Origin: Nothophaeocryptopus gaeumannii
Taxonomy: Eukaryota > Ascomycota > Dothideomycetes > Mycosphaerellales > Mycosphaerellaceae
Direction: 5' to 3'
NCBI GenBank assembly: GCA_031771865.1
Contig: JASISA010000027.1
Span: 372,001-436,000, forward strand
DNA: 64,000 nt
Positions 1 through 9,838 of the stretch are shown in pieces. The notes beneath the pieces are model-generated. The model made no database searches and was not told the origin of the DNA. It saw nothing but the letters and a program-made list of their open reading frames with translations. Made by a program: the position numbers and the translations under genes. How positions within the stretch are numbered: the stretch's first letter is position 1; every line of letters starts with the position of its first letter.

Positions 1-1408
1 CCAATAGACCCAGCGCTTCCGCGCGCGACACCCTGAGATCCAAGGCGTCTGGACACGGCAGATTGAGAGCGTACGACATGCTGCAGTAAATACCGCTACA
101 GTAAAGACGTGGTTTAATGCTGTCGCTAAGCTTCAAATCCAGCATTACTACCCCCCGGACTGCATTTATAACATGGACGAGTCTGGATTTGCTGTCGGCA
201 CAAGTCAGTCATCAAGGGCATTAGTCAATATCCGAGAGCAATCAAGCTGGAAGGTCATTAATGGCCGATAGGAGTAGATAACAGCGATTGAGTGTATTAG
301 TGCTACTAGCGTTGCAATTCCACCGCTAGTCATTTTCAAGGCAAAGCACACTAACACGGCCTGGATACTAGCAGACACGCCACTGGACTGGAGGTTCTCA
401 ACAAGCAACAGCGGTTGGACGTCTAACAGCCATGCATATGAGTAGCTAACTACTGTTTTCGAGCCGTCTATAAAGCCAACCGGCCGGGTACAGCGACGAC
501 TTTTGGTTATGGACGGCCACGGCAGCCATATTACTGCGAATGTGATTTCGTACTGCATGGAGCATGCGATTGACCTTCTAATCCTGCCGCCGCATACGTC
601 GCACGTGCTTCAGCCGCTCGATGTGAGCGTGTTCTCGCTACTGAAGCGCGCGCTTGCTGCTGAGACCGACGCAGCTTCACGACTCGACGCAGGCCGTATT
701 GCACGCAGCGAGTGGACGCGTATATACATCCGCGCAAGGCAGTCCGCGCTACATTCGTCAAATATCCGCTCTAGCTTCAAAGCGACTAGTCTATGGCCCT
801 TGTCACCAATCGTGGTGCTCGAGAAGCTACCTACACCGCAGGCTTCTCAGGCTTTAGAGCCGCATAATACGGCAACACTACTCGGTCTCGACCTCTCGCT
901 GCTTCAGAGTGATCCTCCGGATGGCACAGAGCTACGTGAGGCAAATGCGTTATGTCTTGCTGCTATTTAGAGCGCTACCGACCTCCCAACGCTAGTTAAG
1001 CGCTACATCTCTCGACTAACTCAGGCTTTAGAAGCGTTATGCAGTAAGAATGCTATACTTCGTATAGAGCTAACAAAGCAGAGGGAGCTGCTTCAGACCC
1101 GGAAGAAACGAAATACGGGCAAGCGAGTCGCATTGAAGGGCAAGTTTGTATTCAGTACCCAAGAAGTGCTGGAGATAGCCCGCGAGGCAGAGAGGGCGAC
1201 AGCGGACAAAACTTCACGCAAGCGGCGCCGTACACAACCTACAGCTGCAGAAATTGAGGAGCAGGAAGTTGAAGTGCTTAAGAATGTATTTAGCGACTTA
1301 GATTCAGACTGCATTGTAGTGCGGCCGCGTGGGTCGAATTGAAAGGTGGTGGGTTGGAAATCCGTGCACAGCTTCCCCACCTGCGCAGCTTCCCCACCGA
1401 TTACGTTA
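1..1408 (+). mobile_element. Degenerate Fot1/pogo-type (Tc1-mariner) DNA transposon, 5' end outside the window
   Basis: One reading frame (codons starting at position 2) can be followed from the window edge to a stop at 1340-1342. It encodes a DDE transposase: a first catalytic Asp in YNMDESGF (about 168-191), a second in MDGHGSH (about 509-529) and a third in QPLDVSVF (about 611-634), then a basic, helical C-terminal tail. It is interrupted by in-frame stops at 5-7, 269-271, 275-277, 443-445 and 968-970. The right end carries two tandem 17-bp repeats and finishes in GATTACGT followed by TA at 1407-1408, as expected for a TA-targeting element. The N-terminal DNA-binding part and the left end lie outside the window. 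The copy is clearly inactive; family assignment rests on motif recognition only. Confidence 0.85.
1365..1408 (+). repeat. Right terminus of the Fot1/pogo element: tandem 17-mers plus GATTACGT end and TA
   Basis: The 17-mers at 1365-1381 and 1382-1398 share TGCxCAGCTTCCCCACC and differ at one base. They are followed by GATTACGT (1399-1406) and the dinucleotide TA. Subterminal direct repeats and TA target duplication are usual in Tc1/mariner-pogo elements. The partner terminus is outside the window, so the inverted-repeat pairing cannot be verified here. Confidence 0.55.
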
Positions 1409-2352
1409 GTATGACTTGGGCTAACCCGATACAGAAGGGTTTCATAGGGTGGTATCATACTGATCCCTCGAAGCCGAACTCGAACTCCTGTGTTTGTTCA
1501 GCCGATGCATCGGGTTGCGGGTCTTCTATTTCCGGGAATTGATCTTTCCGCTACGACCTATCGGTGTCGCCGATAGCACCGCTACTCGAAGTAGCCAGTG
1601 GCGAGACGGTAGCAAGACTGTGGCCAGTGGCAATACTGGACATCGTTATAGCAGCGTGTTATATATACAGTCCTTGCCGTTATAGTCAGATAGGTCAGAA
1701 GGGGTGAATTGAAACGTTCTGACGTGGATCGAGGCGGTCCTTCGTGATGCTCTCCATCTCATACCTCACAATCAAGCGTTGAGACTCAGTGATCTCATTG
1801 TCCTCGCTCAAGTCATGGTAATATCAAGGCAGGGTGGCGCAGCTGTACTGGCCGCAGCTGAGATGCATTGGGAAGGCTTCTGCAGGCAACTCTGCTTGTT
1901 GCAAACTATTGGACTGTTGAGAATGATCGTCCCGTGTAGTTGCCAATGAGGGGGAGGCGATATTGTTGAAGTTTTGTTGTAGGTGGTAGCGGCCCCAGCA
2001 GCGGAAGGGAAGGAGCGACAGATGATTCTGCCTGAGGCCCGCAAATACCAAGACCATGACCATGACCGTTGCCGGCCATCGCAGGCTGTTCTGGGGCGCA
2101 AAAATGCCTGCTCCCAATGCGACTGCCCGGACACGAGTATTCTAGACAACTTGAGCTGCCTCAACCTTGCACACGGAAATTGCACGGACAGCGAAGCTCA
2201 AGATACCAATTCCCCGCAGCCACGCCGTCCGCTATGCTCGCCAAGTAAGGCTTTGAGTAACATCTGAGTAACGGCATGAGGATCAGGATGTGCTATATGT
2301 ACCAATAGCTGCCCTTTCAAAGATGCTGAGGTACTGCTCAGTTATCGCCATT
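1409..2352. other. Intergenic, no gene recognised
   Basis: Only short overlapping open frames of no recognisable family are seen. This is the flank between the transposon and the P450 pseudogene; the upstream region of the old P450 gene presumably lies in its right half. Confidence 0.5.
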
Positions 2353-3903
2353 ATGCCTCTCTTCCCATTTCCTTACCTCCTGACTTTTGTGGTGAGCGTA
2401 CTGATATCTTCACTGGCGCTCAGCAGATGGCGGCCATCGAAGCAGTGACCGCTCCCACCTGGACCTTTCAAACTCCCAATCATTGGGAACCTCCATCAAG
2501 CCCCAGCCAAGTGGCCATGGAGGACATACCGCGAATGGGCCAAGCGGCATGGTCCGGTCATGTCCGTACAGCATGGAAAAGACACGCTGGTTATGTTGAG
2601 TACACACCAAGCAGCAACTGACCTGCTGGAGAAGCGAGGCGCCATCTACAGTTCGAGGCCGTGACTCGTCATGGCCGGAGAGGTGGTGAGCCGGGGGTAC
2701 AGGATCGCATTGATCCCGTACGGTCAACAGTTCAGAACACACAACCATATCATTCGGACACTACTCGCACTGAAGCTCTCGAAATCCTACACGCCGATGC
2801 AAGATCTGGAGAGCAAGCAACTCATATACGAACTTCTATTCATTAAAGAAGATGCCTAGATGGGACGCCTCCACCGATATTCCGCGAGCGTGATATTTGC
2901 TCTCAACTACGGCAAGCGGATGCCTCGCGGCGACGAACCAGAGCTTGGCGATGTGAAGCGAATCGCAGACGACTTCTTATACGCTGCTCGCATCGGTGCT
3001 TGGGTCGTCGATGCGGTGCCAGCCCTCAATTACCTGCCTTCTGCACTTGCGCCGTGGAAGAGAATAGGGAACAAAATACATCTGTTCGAGTCCACATTCT
3101 TCATGCGGCGTGTGAAAGAGGCGAAGAGCATGGGCAGCTGGAAATGGAGCACAGAAGCTGCAGATATGAAGGTATCGAGGGAGCTTTCAGAGAAGGAGTT
3201 CAGCTACATCATGGGCACGCTATACGAAGCTGGATCGGATACTACGACCACAGAGCTTTGTGTTGGCGTGTCTGCTCTATCCGGAAACCATAAAAATCGA
3301 CACGAAGGAATTGGACAACGTACTCGGAAACACCTATCCCACCTTTGAGCATCAAGGCAGGTTGCCGGCAGTGGATTCCGTGATCATGGAAGTTCTTCGC
3401 TGGCGTATTGTTAACGCAGGCGGTATTCCACACACCGTGACCGAAAATGACGAGTATCTGGGCTACCGCATTCCTAAGGGTGCAATCATAATCCCTGATC
3501 AATGGGCAATGAATCTGAACGAGCACGTTTACGGGCATGATGCACTGGGTTTCGTCCTAGTCGGTGGTTGGAGGATCCTGCGCTGCCACGGCCTGCAATC
3601 TTTGGCTGGAGTCGACGACGCTGTCCTGGCGAAATCGTGGCATCAAATTCGCTCTTCATTAATATCGCAAGAATACATTGGGCGTTCAATGTATTTTCTG
3701 CGTCGAACGAACACGAAGAGCCTGTGCTACCGGATCCAATGGCCTACACCGATAGCTTCATGTCTGCTCCGCTGCCTTTCAATATCCGTTTTGTATTGCG
3801 CAGCGAGGCTCAGAGAGAGGTTATCGATAGAGCCTGGAGAGACGAACCAGTGATGTGGATGGTCTGCTGCCCAAGATTGGACAAGCAAATTCGAGGTCCT
3901 TAA
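2353..3903 (+). pseudogene. Cytochrome P450 pseudogene, full length but broken
   Basis: Reading from ATG 2353, all parts of a microsomal fungal P450 can be followed over about 516 codons without introns: an N-terminal hydrophobic anchor, a PPGP hinge (about 2452-2463), an I-helix GSDTT (about 3232-3246), a K-helix EVLR (about 3388-3399) and a heme-binding loop FGWSRRRCPG (about 3601-3630). The reading frame is destroyed by stops at 2446-2448 (TGA), 2662-2664 (TGA) and 2857-2859 (TAG), and by two frameshifts, one at about 3250-3260 and one at about 3545-3555 that returns to the first frame. The two TGA stops could each come from one C-to-T change in a CGA codon. The P450 type resembles fungal secondary-metabolism oxygenases, but the substrate cannot be told. 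It stands alone, with no neighbouring synthase gene. Confidence 0.85.
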
Positions 3904-4603
3904 TCCTACCTGCAAGATGAGCGTCCAGTCGCAGTTTGTGCCGCGCAAGTGCATGATGACGCGACTTGACTCTGGATGGTGTTTACTGTTCGATATGCGA
4001 AGCTGGGAGATGATTGCATGCTTAAGTGCAGGATCACGCATGATGTTGCGGATGGTGAGCGAGGGAGGTGGAGGGAGAGGAGGGAGGGGGTGGGTGGCGT
4101 AGCATTATTGAAATGACGGTCTCGCGGTGTTTATTGTGTGATTGTCGTCATTGCGGTCGACTTCCCCGGCTTCGAAGTGTCGATTCTCGGATGCGATCAT
4201 TCGACACGCCCATTGGTTTTATCCGGCACAGCTAATCAGCGGAACTGCTGTGGTATCCGAAGGTTGCATATCCAGACCAAAGGGTAACTTGATGAAGATT
4301 GGGTTGCATCGGCTCTTGTACGAGTACAGAAAGAACTCCGCTGAGAAGAAGCAGCTTCCTTTGCGGGATGTCGATGACTCGGCAAGAGAGCGCGTATAAA
4401 CCACGGTACTCCCTGCAGCAGCTGTAACGGTCTCTGGCGTCTTCAACCAAGTTTCTTGAGGAGCTCTGGTAGGACTGCAGTGTTTCTTGACTGACGTACG
4501 ACATTGGAGCAAACACAACTCTTAGCCGGTAAGCTTGCACGATCTCAAGGCTCCCTTTCCGTCCTTCGGTTTATTGCTCACACCTCGACAGTAAGCCTTG
4601 AAC
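3904..4603. other. Intergenic / putative promoter region of the carboxypeptidase gene
   Basis: No gene is recognised. It contains a G-rich run (4063-4098) with at least four G-tracts of three or more, and a TATAAA at 4395-4400 about 200 bp before the carboxypeptidase ATG. Confidence 0.5.
4395..4400 (+). promoter_or_regulatory. Possible TATA box of the S10 carboxypeptidase gene
   Basis: TATAAA lies 204 bp upstream of ATG 4604 in otherwise gene-free DNA. The position is plausible for a fungal promoter, but the motif is short and could be chance. Confidence 0.3.
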
Positions 4604-6445
4604 ATGATGTTCAGTAAACAGCTGCTAGGTGCAGCAGCATTGCTGCTTACTCTGCCATCCCTCACGTCAGCTGCTTTGGGACGCCGCGACTTCCATGGGA
4701 GCTCAAACGGCAAGCTCCCGTTGAAGCGACAGTACTACCCGGCACAGCCCACGAACGTTACAACGGTCAAATCACCTACGAACGTCACTATTCGATACAA
4801 AGAGCCCGGCAATGACGGCGTATGCGAAACAACGCCAGGCGTAAACTCCTACTCTGGATACGTCGACATCGCTGAGAACGTACATGTCTTCTTCTGGTTC
4901 TTCGAGAGTAGACGCGATCCTGCGAATGATGATCTCACACTCTGGCTGAATGGTGGTCCTGGATCCGATTCGCTTATTGGGCTTTTCGAGGAGCTTGGTC
5001 CTTGCAGAATCAACGAAAACCTGGAAAGCTACATCAACCCTTACTCCTGGAACAACGTCTCAAACATGCTCTTCCTGAGTCAGCCGGTGGGAGTTGGTTT
5101 CTCTAACCAGGGCGAGGTGAACGGCACCTATTCCAATTACACGGGTGTCCTCCTCAACTCTACACAATACTCTCCACCAGAGGGCACCTGGCCAATTCTC
5201 GATCCCTTCGGCGTGGGCAAGATTGACACGACAGATCTCGCGGCTGCAGCTGCATGGGAAGTCTTACAGGGTTTCCTCTCGAACATCGGGAGTCTCAAGG
5301 GCAATGACCTCACTGCGCCGAAGAAGTTTAACCTTTGGACCGAGTCATATGGAGGCCACTATGGCCCAGCTTTCTTCAACTATTTCTACAAGCAGAACGA
5401 GAAAGTCAAGAACGGCAGTCAGGCAGGATATCCTCTCAACTTCAACTCACTCGGCATAATCAACGGCATCATTAGCGAGTTGATTCAGGCTGAACACTAC
5501 CCCGAGTTTGCTACCAAGAACACTTATGGCATTGTGGCATATAATGAGTCTGTCTACAATTATGCACACTTCGCAAACTTCATGATCGGCGGCTGTCTTG
5601 CCATGGTCCGGGGCTGCATCGCCGCAGCAAAGGACTACCCAGGCGGGTTCAAGAATGGAATGGTCACGAACGTTGCCGCCCAGCAACCCGACATCGCCGC
5701 GCTCTGCTCAGAAGCTCAGGATATGTGCAGAGACAATGTGGAGGGCATGTACTACAACTACGGCGAACGTGGCGTATACGATATCCGACACCCTTACGAT
5801 GACCCCACGCCGGAAGAGTACTTCGCTGACTACCTCAACCAGGCTCATGTTCAGAACGCTATTGGTGTCAGCTTGAACTATACCGACAGCAATACCGATA
5901 TCTACTATCAGTTTCAAGATACTGGCGATTTCGTGTACCCTAACTTCTTAGAGGACTTGGAAGAGATCCTCGCTTCTGGTGTCCGTGTCACGCTGGCTTA
6001 TGGGGATGCAGATTACATTTGCAATTGGTTCGGCGGCCAAGCCGTCTCCCTCGCCATCAATTACACCCACAGCAAAGAGTTCCGCGCCGCAGGATACGAG
6101 CCCTTCATCTGGGGCGCCGGCAAGGTGGAAGCAGGCGAGACCCGCGAATACGGGAACTTCTCTTTTACGCGTGTTTACGAAAGTGGTCATGAGGTTCCTT
6201 ACTACCAGCCCGGTCCTGCTTTGGCTCTGTTCCAGAGGACGATCGAGGGTTTGGATATTGCGACTGGGTTGGAGAAGAACACGGCGAACTTGACGAGCAC
6301 TGGACCCGCGAATGCCACTCATACGGCGCCGTACCCGAGTATACCGGCGACGACTGATTCGGCTGCGTTGAGTGCGTATTCGACGAGTCAGATTGCGTAC
6401 TATAGCTCGGTTGATCAGGCGGCTACGCCGGTGCCGCGTAAGTAA
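4604..6445 (+). CDS. Secreted serine carboxypeptidase (peptidase family S10)
   Basis: The 613-residue protein starts at the first ATG of a double ATG, directly before a signal peptide (about residues 1-24, ending near LTSAA). S10 enzymes release C-terminal amino acids from peptides, usually at acid pH. The visible family signatures are WLNGGPG (about 115-121), the nucleophile loop TESYGGHYGP with Ser248, Asp470 in GDADYICNW and His529 in YESGHEVPYY, giving a complete Ser-Asp-His triad. The usual Cys after WLNGGPG is Ser here. There are many N-glycosylation sequons, and the C terminus is Ser/Thr-rich without a clear GPI signal. It has no introns. It lies between a P450 pseudogene and, about 1.6 kb away, a second secreted acid-type peptidase on the other strand; a shared role in extracellular protein digestion is inference. 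Confidence 0.93.
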   Translation: MMFSKQLLGAAALLLTLPSLTSAALGRRDFHGSSNGKLPLKRQYYPAQPTNVTTVKSPTNVTIRYKEPGNDGVCETTPGVNSYSGYVDIAENVHVFFWFFESRRDPANDDLTLWLNGGPGSDSLIGLFEELGPCRINENLESYINPYSWNNVSNMLFLSQPVGVGFSNQGEVNGTYSNYTGVLLNSTQYSPPEGTWPILDPFGVGKIDTTDLAAAAAWEVLQGFLSNIGSLKGNDLTAPKKFNLWTESYGGHYGPAFFNYFYKQNEKVKNGSQAGYPLNFNSLGIINGIISELIQAEHYPEFATKNTYGIVAYNESVYNYAHFANFMIGGCLAMVRGCIAAAKDYPGGFKNGMVTNVAAQQPDIAALCSEAQDMCRDNVEGMYYNYGERGVYDIRHPYDDPTPEEYFADYLNQAHVQNAIGVSLNYTDSNTDIYYQFQDTGDFVYPNFLEDLEEILASGVRVTLAYGDADYICNWFGGQAVSLAINYTHSKEFRAAGYEPFIWGAGKVEAGETREYGNFSFTRVYESGHEVPYYQPGPALALFQRTIEGLDIATGLEKNTANLTSTGPANATHTAPYPSIPATTDSAALSAYSTSQIAYYSSVDQAATPVPRK

Positions 6446-6984
6446 GAGCTGGGAGTGAGAGATACTTTATATACGAAGAGAAGAGAAGGGGGAGGCGTAG
6501 CAGTGGACAGAGGCTGAAAGCGCCAGACCAGCTTCGTGGATATGATACAATGATTGAAATGACAAGAGCCATTCATTCGAAGCAGCCTTTCTGCACAAGT
6601 CTTTCGCATGTTTTGCTGACGCTCTTGCAGTGCTGCTCACTTCGCTGCGAATCCAGTCACAGATTCGCTCACTGTCGCTGGAAGCTCCACGGTAAGTGGC
6701 AAGCTTCCAAGCCTTTGGCGCTCTGCCATACAATGAACGTTTGTTGTAAGTGGCACTGCATTACGTCTTATTGGCTGTTGAATATGAAGTCACGCGAGAT
6801 CCAAGATCTTTGGCTCTAGGCAGGAATTTGGCTGTGCATTCGACTGTGTACATTTTGTCTTCCCGGACATACGCTTTCGTCTGGCCAGCACATCTGTAAA
6901 GATCCATCCCGATCTCGACAGCGCATTTTGAGACGATACCCATGACAACCTAATTAGAACACACGCCTTCACATATCTAGCACG
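6446..6984. other. Intergenic, no gene recognised
   Basis: Downstream of the carboxypeptidase gene. Only short random-looking frames are present on both strands. Confidence 0.5.
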
Positions 6985-7140
6985 ATGCCATCACTTAGCC
7001 AAAACCCGACCGCACTCGCGCAGGCAACACCGAAGCTGCTTGGTCTCCCAGCAGCGTTGCGCAACGGGATCTGGGAAGTACGTCCTATACCATGCGGAAG
7101 GCGAGTGTGTCATCGCCTCTATACCCGACTGTCGCCCACC
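6985..7140 (+). pseudogene. Relic of an 'LPAxLRNxIWE'-type fungal gene, 5' fragment with frameshift
   Basis: From ATG 6985 the frame gives KLLGLPAALRNGIWE, which matches the opening motif common in a large group of Dothideomycete proteins of F-box-like type (LLxLPAELRNxIYE). Just after IWE (about 7077) the sensible reading (YVLYHAEGECVIASI) moves to another frame, and homology-like sequence stops soon after. I read this as a truncated, frameshifted 5' fragment. The rest of the gene is absent; the DNA beyond carries a different relic on the opposite strand. Confidence 0.45.
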
Positions 7141-7229
7141 CGCGGGCGCGAACCCATCATCGTCTCTATCGCCGGGGACGACACGAACTCCCATCGCAGA
7201 ATCCGGGTCTCCAAGCGCCGCTTGGTATG

Positions 7230-7458
7230 CCGTGGTATTGATGTATGGCGGAAAAGCATCATCACTGGGGATGAGGTAGGTGGTGTTGGTGAGAGAGTTG
7301 AGGTAAGTCCGAGTAATTGGCATTCATGCGGAAGAGACTCGCTGCAAGGGATAGATCGCTGCTGTTCAGGAGGAGCGTCGAGCCTTGGTGCTGATGTTGC
7401 TGCCGCGGAGGCTGTTGCCGCGAGGCCGGCTATCAGAGAGGTGATGTATGAACTTCAT
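7230..7458 (-). pseudogene. Relic of a secreted fasciclin (FAS1)-like gene
   Basis: Starting at the complement of 7456-7458 there is MKF followed, one base out of frame, by a signal-peptide-like stretch (YITSLIAGLAATASA). Then, in changing frames, come LLNSSDLSLAASLFRMNA and SLTNTTYLIPSDDAF. The last piece resembles the TVFAPTDDAF core of FAS1 adhesion domains. At least three frame changes are needed, so the gene is dead or the sequence is poor. It runs head-on into the LPAxLRN fragment. The FAS1 call is based on one motif and is tentative. Confidence 0.35.
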
Positions 7459-8041
7459 GATGGAGGTAAGATTCGGACTGGTAGTGTCTGCTTGGTGCTT
7501 ATATCTTGTTTCAATGAGATCGCTCAGTAGCAGAGGTGTTATACATTTCTCGGCGCAAGACATCGCTTCGTAGCCATCTCAGTCATCAACAGGATGGAGC
7601 GTGGCTCGGCGAATGCATCTGGGTTGTTCAACTGGTAGCATTGCCTTGAGAAAGATGTTGGAATAATGTCTTCTCTGACTACTGTGTTGCAGCAAGCTGC
7701 TTATGGCCGTTATGCAAGGTACAAAGTGATGTTCGTTGGCTAAAGCCAAAGAGATTCACGAAACATCCCCAAAGCGGCAATTTTTTGAACATCTCGGGAG
7801 TGACGTCTTCGAACAACAGCCTGCGTTTCGACCGAGAGCCGTCTTCTTTGCGTGTCCGATTGTTCTGTAGGCCTTGTCTCAAGGTGCAATAGTCAGCTGG
7901 TCATTCTCCATCGCGTGTAAAGACCGACGGAGCCATGTTCGAGTCCGATGCAAGTGAGGGGCAGCTGAAGGAGAATTTGCCTCTCTGAGGAACGAAGGGG
8001 CTTTCTTCTGCACCTCTCATCAGTGAAGTGCTTATGGTCAC
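7459..8041. other. Intergenic, no gene recognised
   Basis: Lies downstream (3') of the S53 peptidase gene. No supported feature on either strand. Confidence 0.5.
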
Positions 8042-9838
8042 TCAAGCCGCTATGATAGCCTTCGCCTCCAACGCAGCAACCAACTCTCGAAACAGCGGAC
8101 TCCCCAGTCCTGTCACCGGATCCCATCCTGGCTGAACATCATACCCGTACGTCTTGCCTAGGTTGGGCAGATTACACCCCGCCGAGATATTGCACCCACC
8201 AGCATTATTCCCTCCTTTGACGATATCTTTCAGTCCAGACTGCAGACTATACAGCCAGGGATTGACAAACCCCAACGTCGGCCTTCCATGAAATGCCTCA
8301 TAGTCGTTCAGCAGCGTAATGACAGCAGCCCATGTTGGCGCAGCTGCACTAGTGCCTCCGACTGGCAGTGGGATGGGTGAACCCACGACAGTAGGGAAGT
8401 TGGTGCTGAATGCGGCAACATCAGGTATGCCACGACCAGCGTTCGTGAAGCCGGAGAGACTTGCGTAGTTCGGGGGTATGTACTTCGAGACGTAACTGTC
8501 CACCTTGGGATTTTGATAGTCTGGTCTAGGAAAGAGGTTCGAGAAGCCGCCTCCAGAAGCTGTGATACTGACGCGATTGGTTATAGGAATAGTCGATTGT
8601 GTAGCAGCCTTTTCGTCAGACAGGTCTGTTGTTCCGCCAACAGCAGTGATCCAGGGGCAAGAAGCTGGGAACTTTGGCTCGAAGATCGCTTTGTGCTGGC
8701 CGTCGGGTTGATTGCCATTCGCGCCATTATTGCCAGAGGAGAAGAGCATTGTGACGCCCCGAGCTCCAACTTGTGCCATCATATTACAGAGTCGGCGAGC
8801 GTAGTCCGGGTCCATGAGGTTCTCTGGCTGGCTTTCAGACACAGACACAACGCTGGGCACAGTCCGGTTGCTGATCAACTCTTGCAGGAACGTGACGAAG
8901 TTGTCGTACGTCTGGCCCATCTTTGGCCCGAATACGCCACCCTGATTGTACAAGACGCCTTTCGCTGGCCACGCGAGTCCCATCAGAGTCTGTGTATCCA
9001 GAGCGATCTCGAATTTGGGGGCAATCCCGCCTTCATTAGCTGGGTCACCAGTTCCTACGATCTGGTAGGAGGGTTTGGCCGCCGCAGCGGGTTTATTGTA
9101 TGGGTCGTAAGAAGTGCCCTCTATTGCGTACACCGAGAAGGTGGTCCGACGTGGCTGCGCCGTATAGTTGAGGCCATCGAAGTGGATACCATATGCTCGC
9201 CTGATACATGTTGGAGTCGCAAAGTCATTCCCTTGGCAGGTGTCCCGCCCGTGCAGTGTAAACTCAGCTCCTGGGGCGGCTTTGTCGGCTGCTGCGATGC
9301 CAGCCCTCTTGCCAGCCGCAGCTTGTGGAAAAGCAGTCGTGGGTGTGACAAAGTCGATGTATCCAGCTATCGTATCCGGAAGATGATATAACTCCGTTCG
9401 AACGATGTCCTGAGTCCCATCGGTATAGAGGAAGTATGTCGTGTTAAGCAGCCTCTCCACCTGCCTTACAGTCGTATCAATCTCAAAGATCCCGCCAAAG
9501 AGCGTAGAGTCCTTGAGCAAGCCATGTTCCTTCAACCAAAGCTCGACACTATGCACACTCCCCTCGGCAGGCATCGACAACTCTGCTGCTCGTTCCGGCG
9601 AGACATGCTGTCTGAATCCGGCACTATCCGGATCAGATGCCAGAAGAAGCTGCCTCTCAACCGCCGCGCCGCCGTCGGCTTGCCGAAGGGCAATGTGGAG
9701 TGTGATCTCGCCGTCGCGGGGAGCCAGCCAGTGACGAGTCCATCCTATGTTCTTAGGAGCAGCTTTCTGTACACTGCCAGCTGAAGCCTCCAGGGCGAAT
9801 GTGATGAAGAAGAGGAAAAGCGAGAGTAGAGAAGACAT
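8042..9838 (-). CDS. Secreted sedolisin / tripeptidyl-peptidase (peptidase family S53)
   Basis: A 598-residue single-exon protein with a signal peptide (about 1-20), a pro-domain (about 25-190) and a catalytic domain (about 200-598). S53 enzymes are acid serine peptidases with a Glu-Asp-Ser triad. The triad is visible as Glu277 and Asp281 in FEIALDTQ and Ser497 in GGTSAAAP. The C-terminal calcium site is present (Asp539 in LKDIVKGG; GWDPVTGLG around 571-579). The oxyanion-hole motif, usually SSGD, reads SSGNNG (Asn370), an uncommon change that could affect activity or pH profile. Its full length is typical of fungal secreted S53 enzymes. Start choice: the first ATG of the frame, directly before the hydrophobic signal. 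With the S10 carboxypeptidase it makes two secreted acid-type peptidases within 6 kb. Confidence 0.93.
   Translation of the reverse strand: MSSLLSLFLFFITFALEASAGSVQKAAPKNIGWTRHWLAPRDGEITLHIALRQADGGAAVERQLLLASDPDSAGFRQHVSPERAAELSMPAEGSVHSVELWLKEHGLLKDSTLFGGIFEIDTTVRQVERLLNTTYFLYTDGTQDIVRTELYHLPDTIAGYIDFVTPTTAFPQAAAGKRAGIAAADKAAPGAEFTLHGRDTCQGNDFATPTCIRRAYGIHFDGLNYTAQPRRTTFSVYAIEGTSYDPYNKPAAAAKPSYQIVGTGDPANEGGIAPKFEIALDTQTLMGLAWPAKGVLYNQGGVFGPKMGQTYDNFVTFLQELISNRTVPSVVSVSESQPENLMDPDYARRLCNMMAQVGARGVTMLFSSGNNGANGNQPDGQHKAIFEPKFPASCPWITAVGGTTDLSDEKAATQSTIPITNRVSITASGGGFSNLFPRPDYQNPKVDSYVSKYIPPNYASLSGFTNAGRGIPDVAAFSTNFPTVVGSPIPLPVGGTSAAAPTWAAVITLLNDYEAFHGRPTLGFVNPWLYSLQSGLKDIVKGGNNAGGCNISAGCNLPNLGKTYGYDVQPGWDPVTGLGSPLFRELVAALEAKAIIAA

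Noticed and set aside
1983..2267. Cysteine-containing frame resembling a Zn2Cys6 finger
   Set aside because: The spacing does not follow CxxCx6C and the basic residues expected between cysteines are missing.
6985..7530. 181-codon plus-strand open frame as a single gene
   Set aside because: Only the first about 30 codons resemble a known motif and the good reading then changes frame; the remainder is antisense to the FAS1-like relic.
8513..9391. 292-codon plus-strand open frame
   Set aside because: It lies entirely antisense inside the S53 peptidase gene, whose coding sequence is well supported; the antisense frame has no family features.
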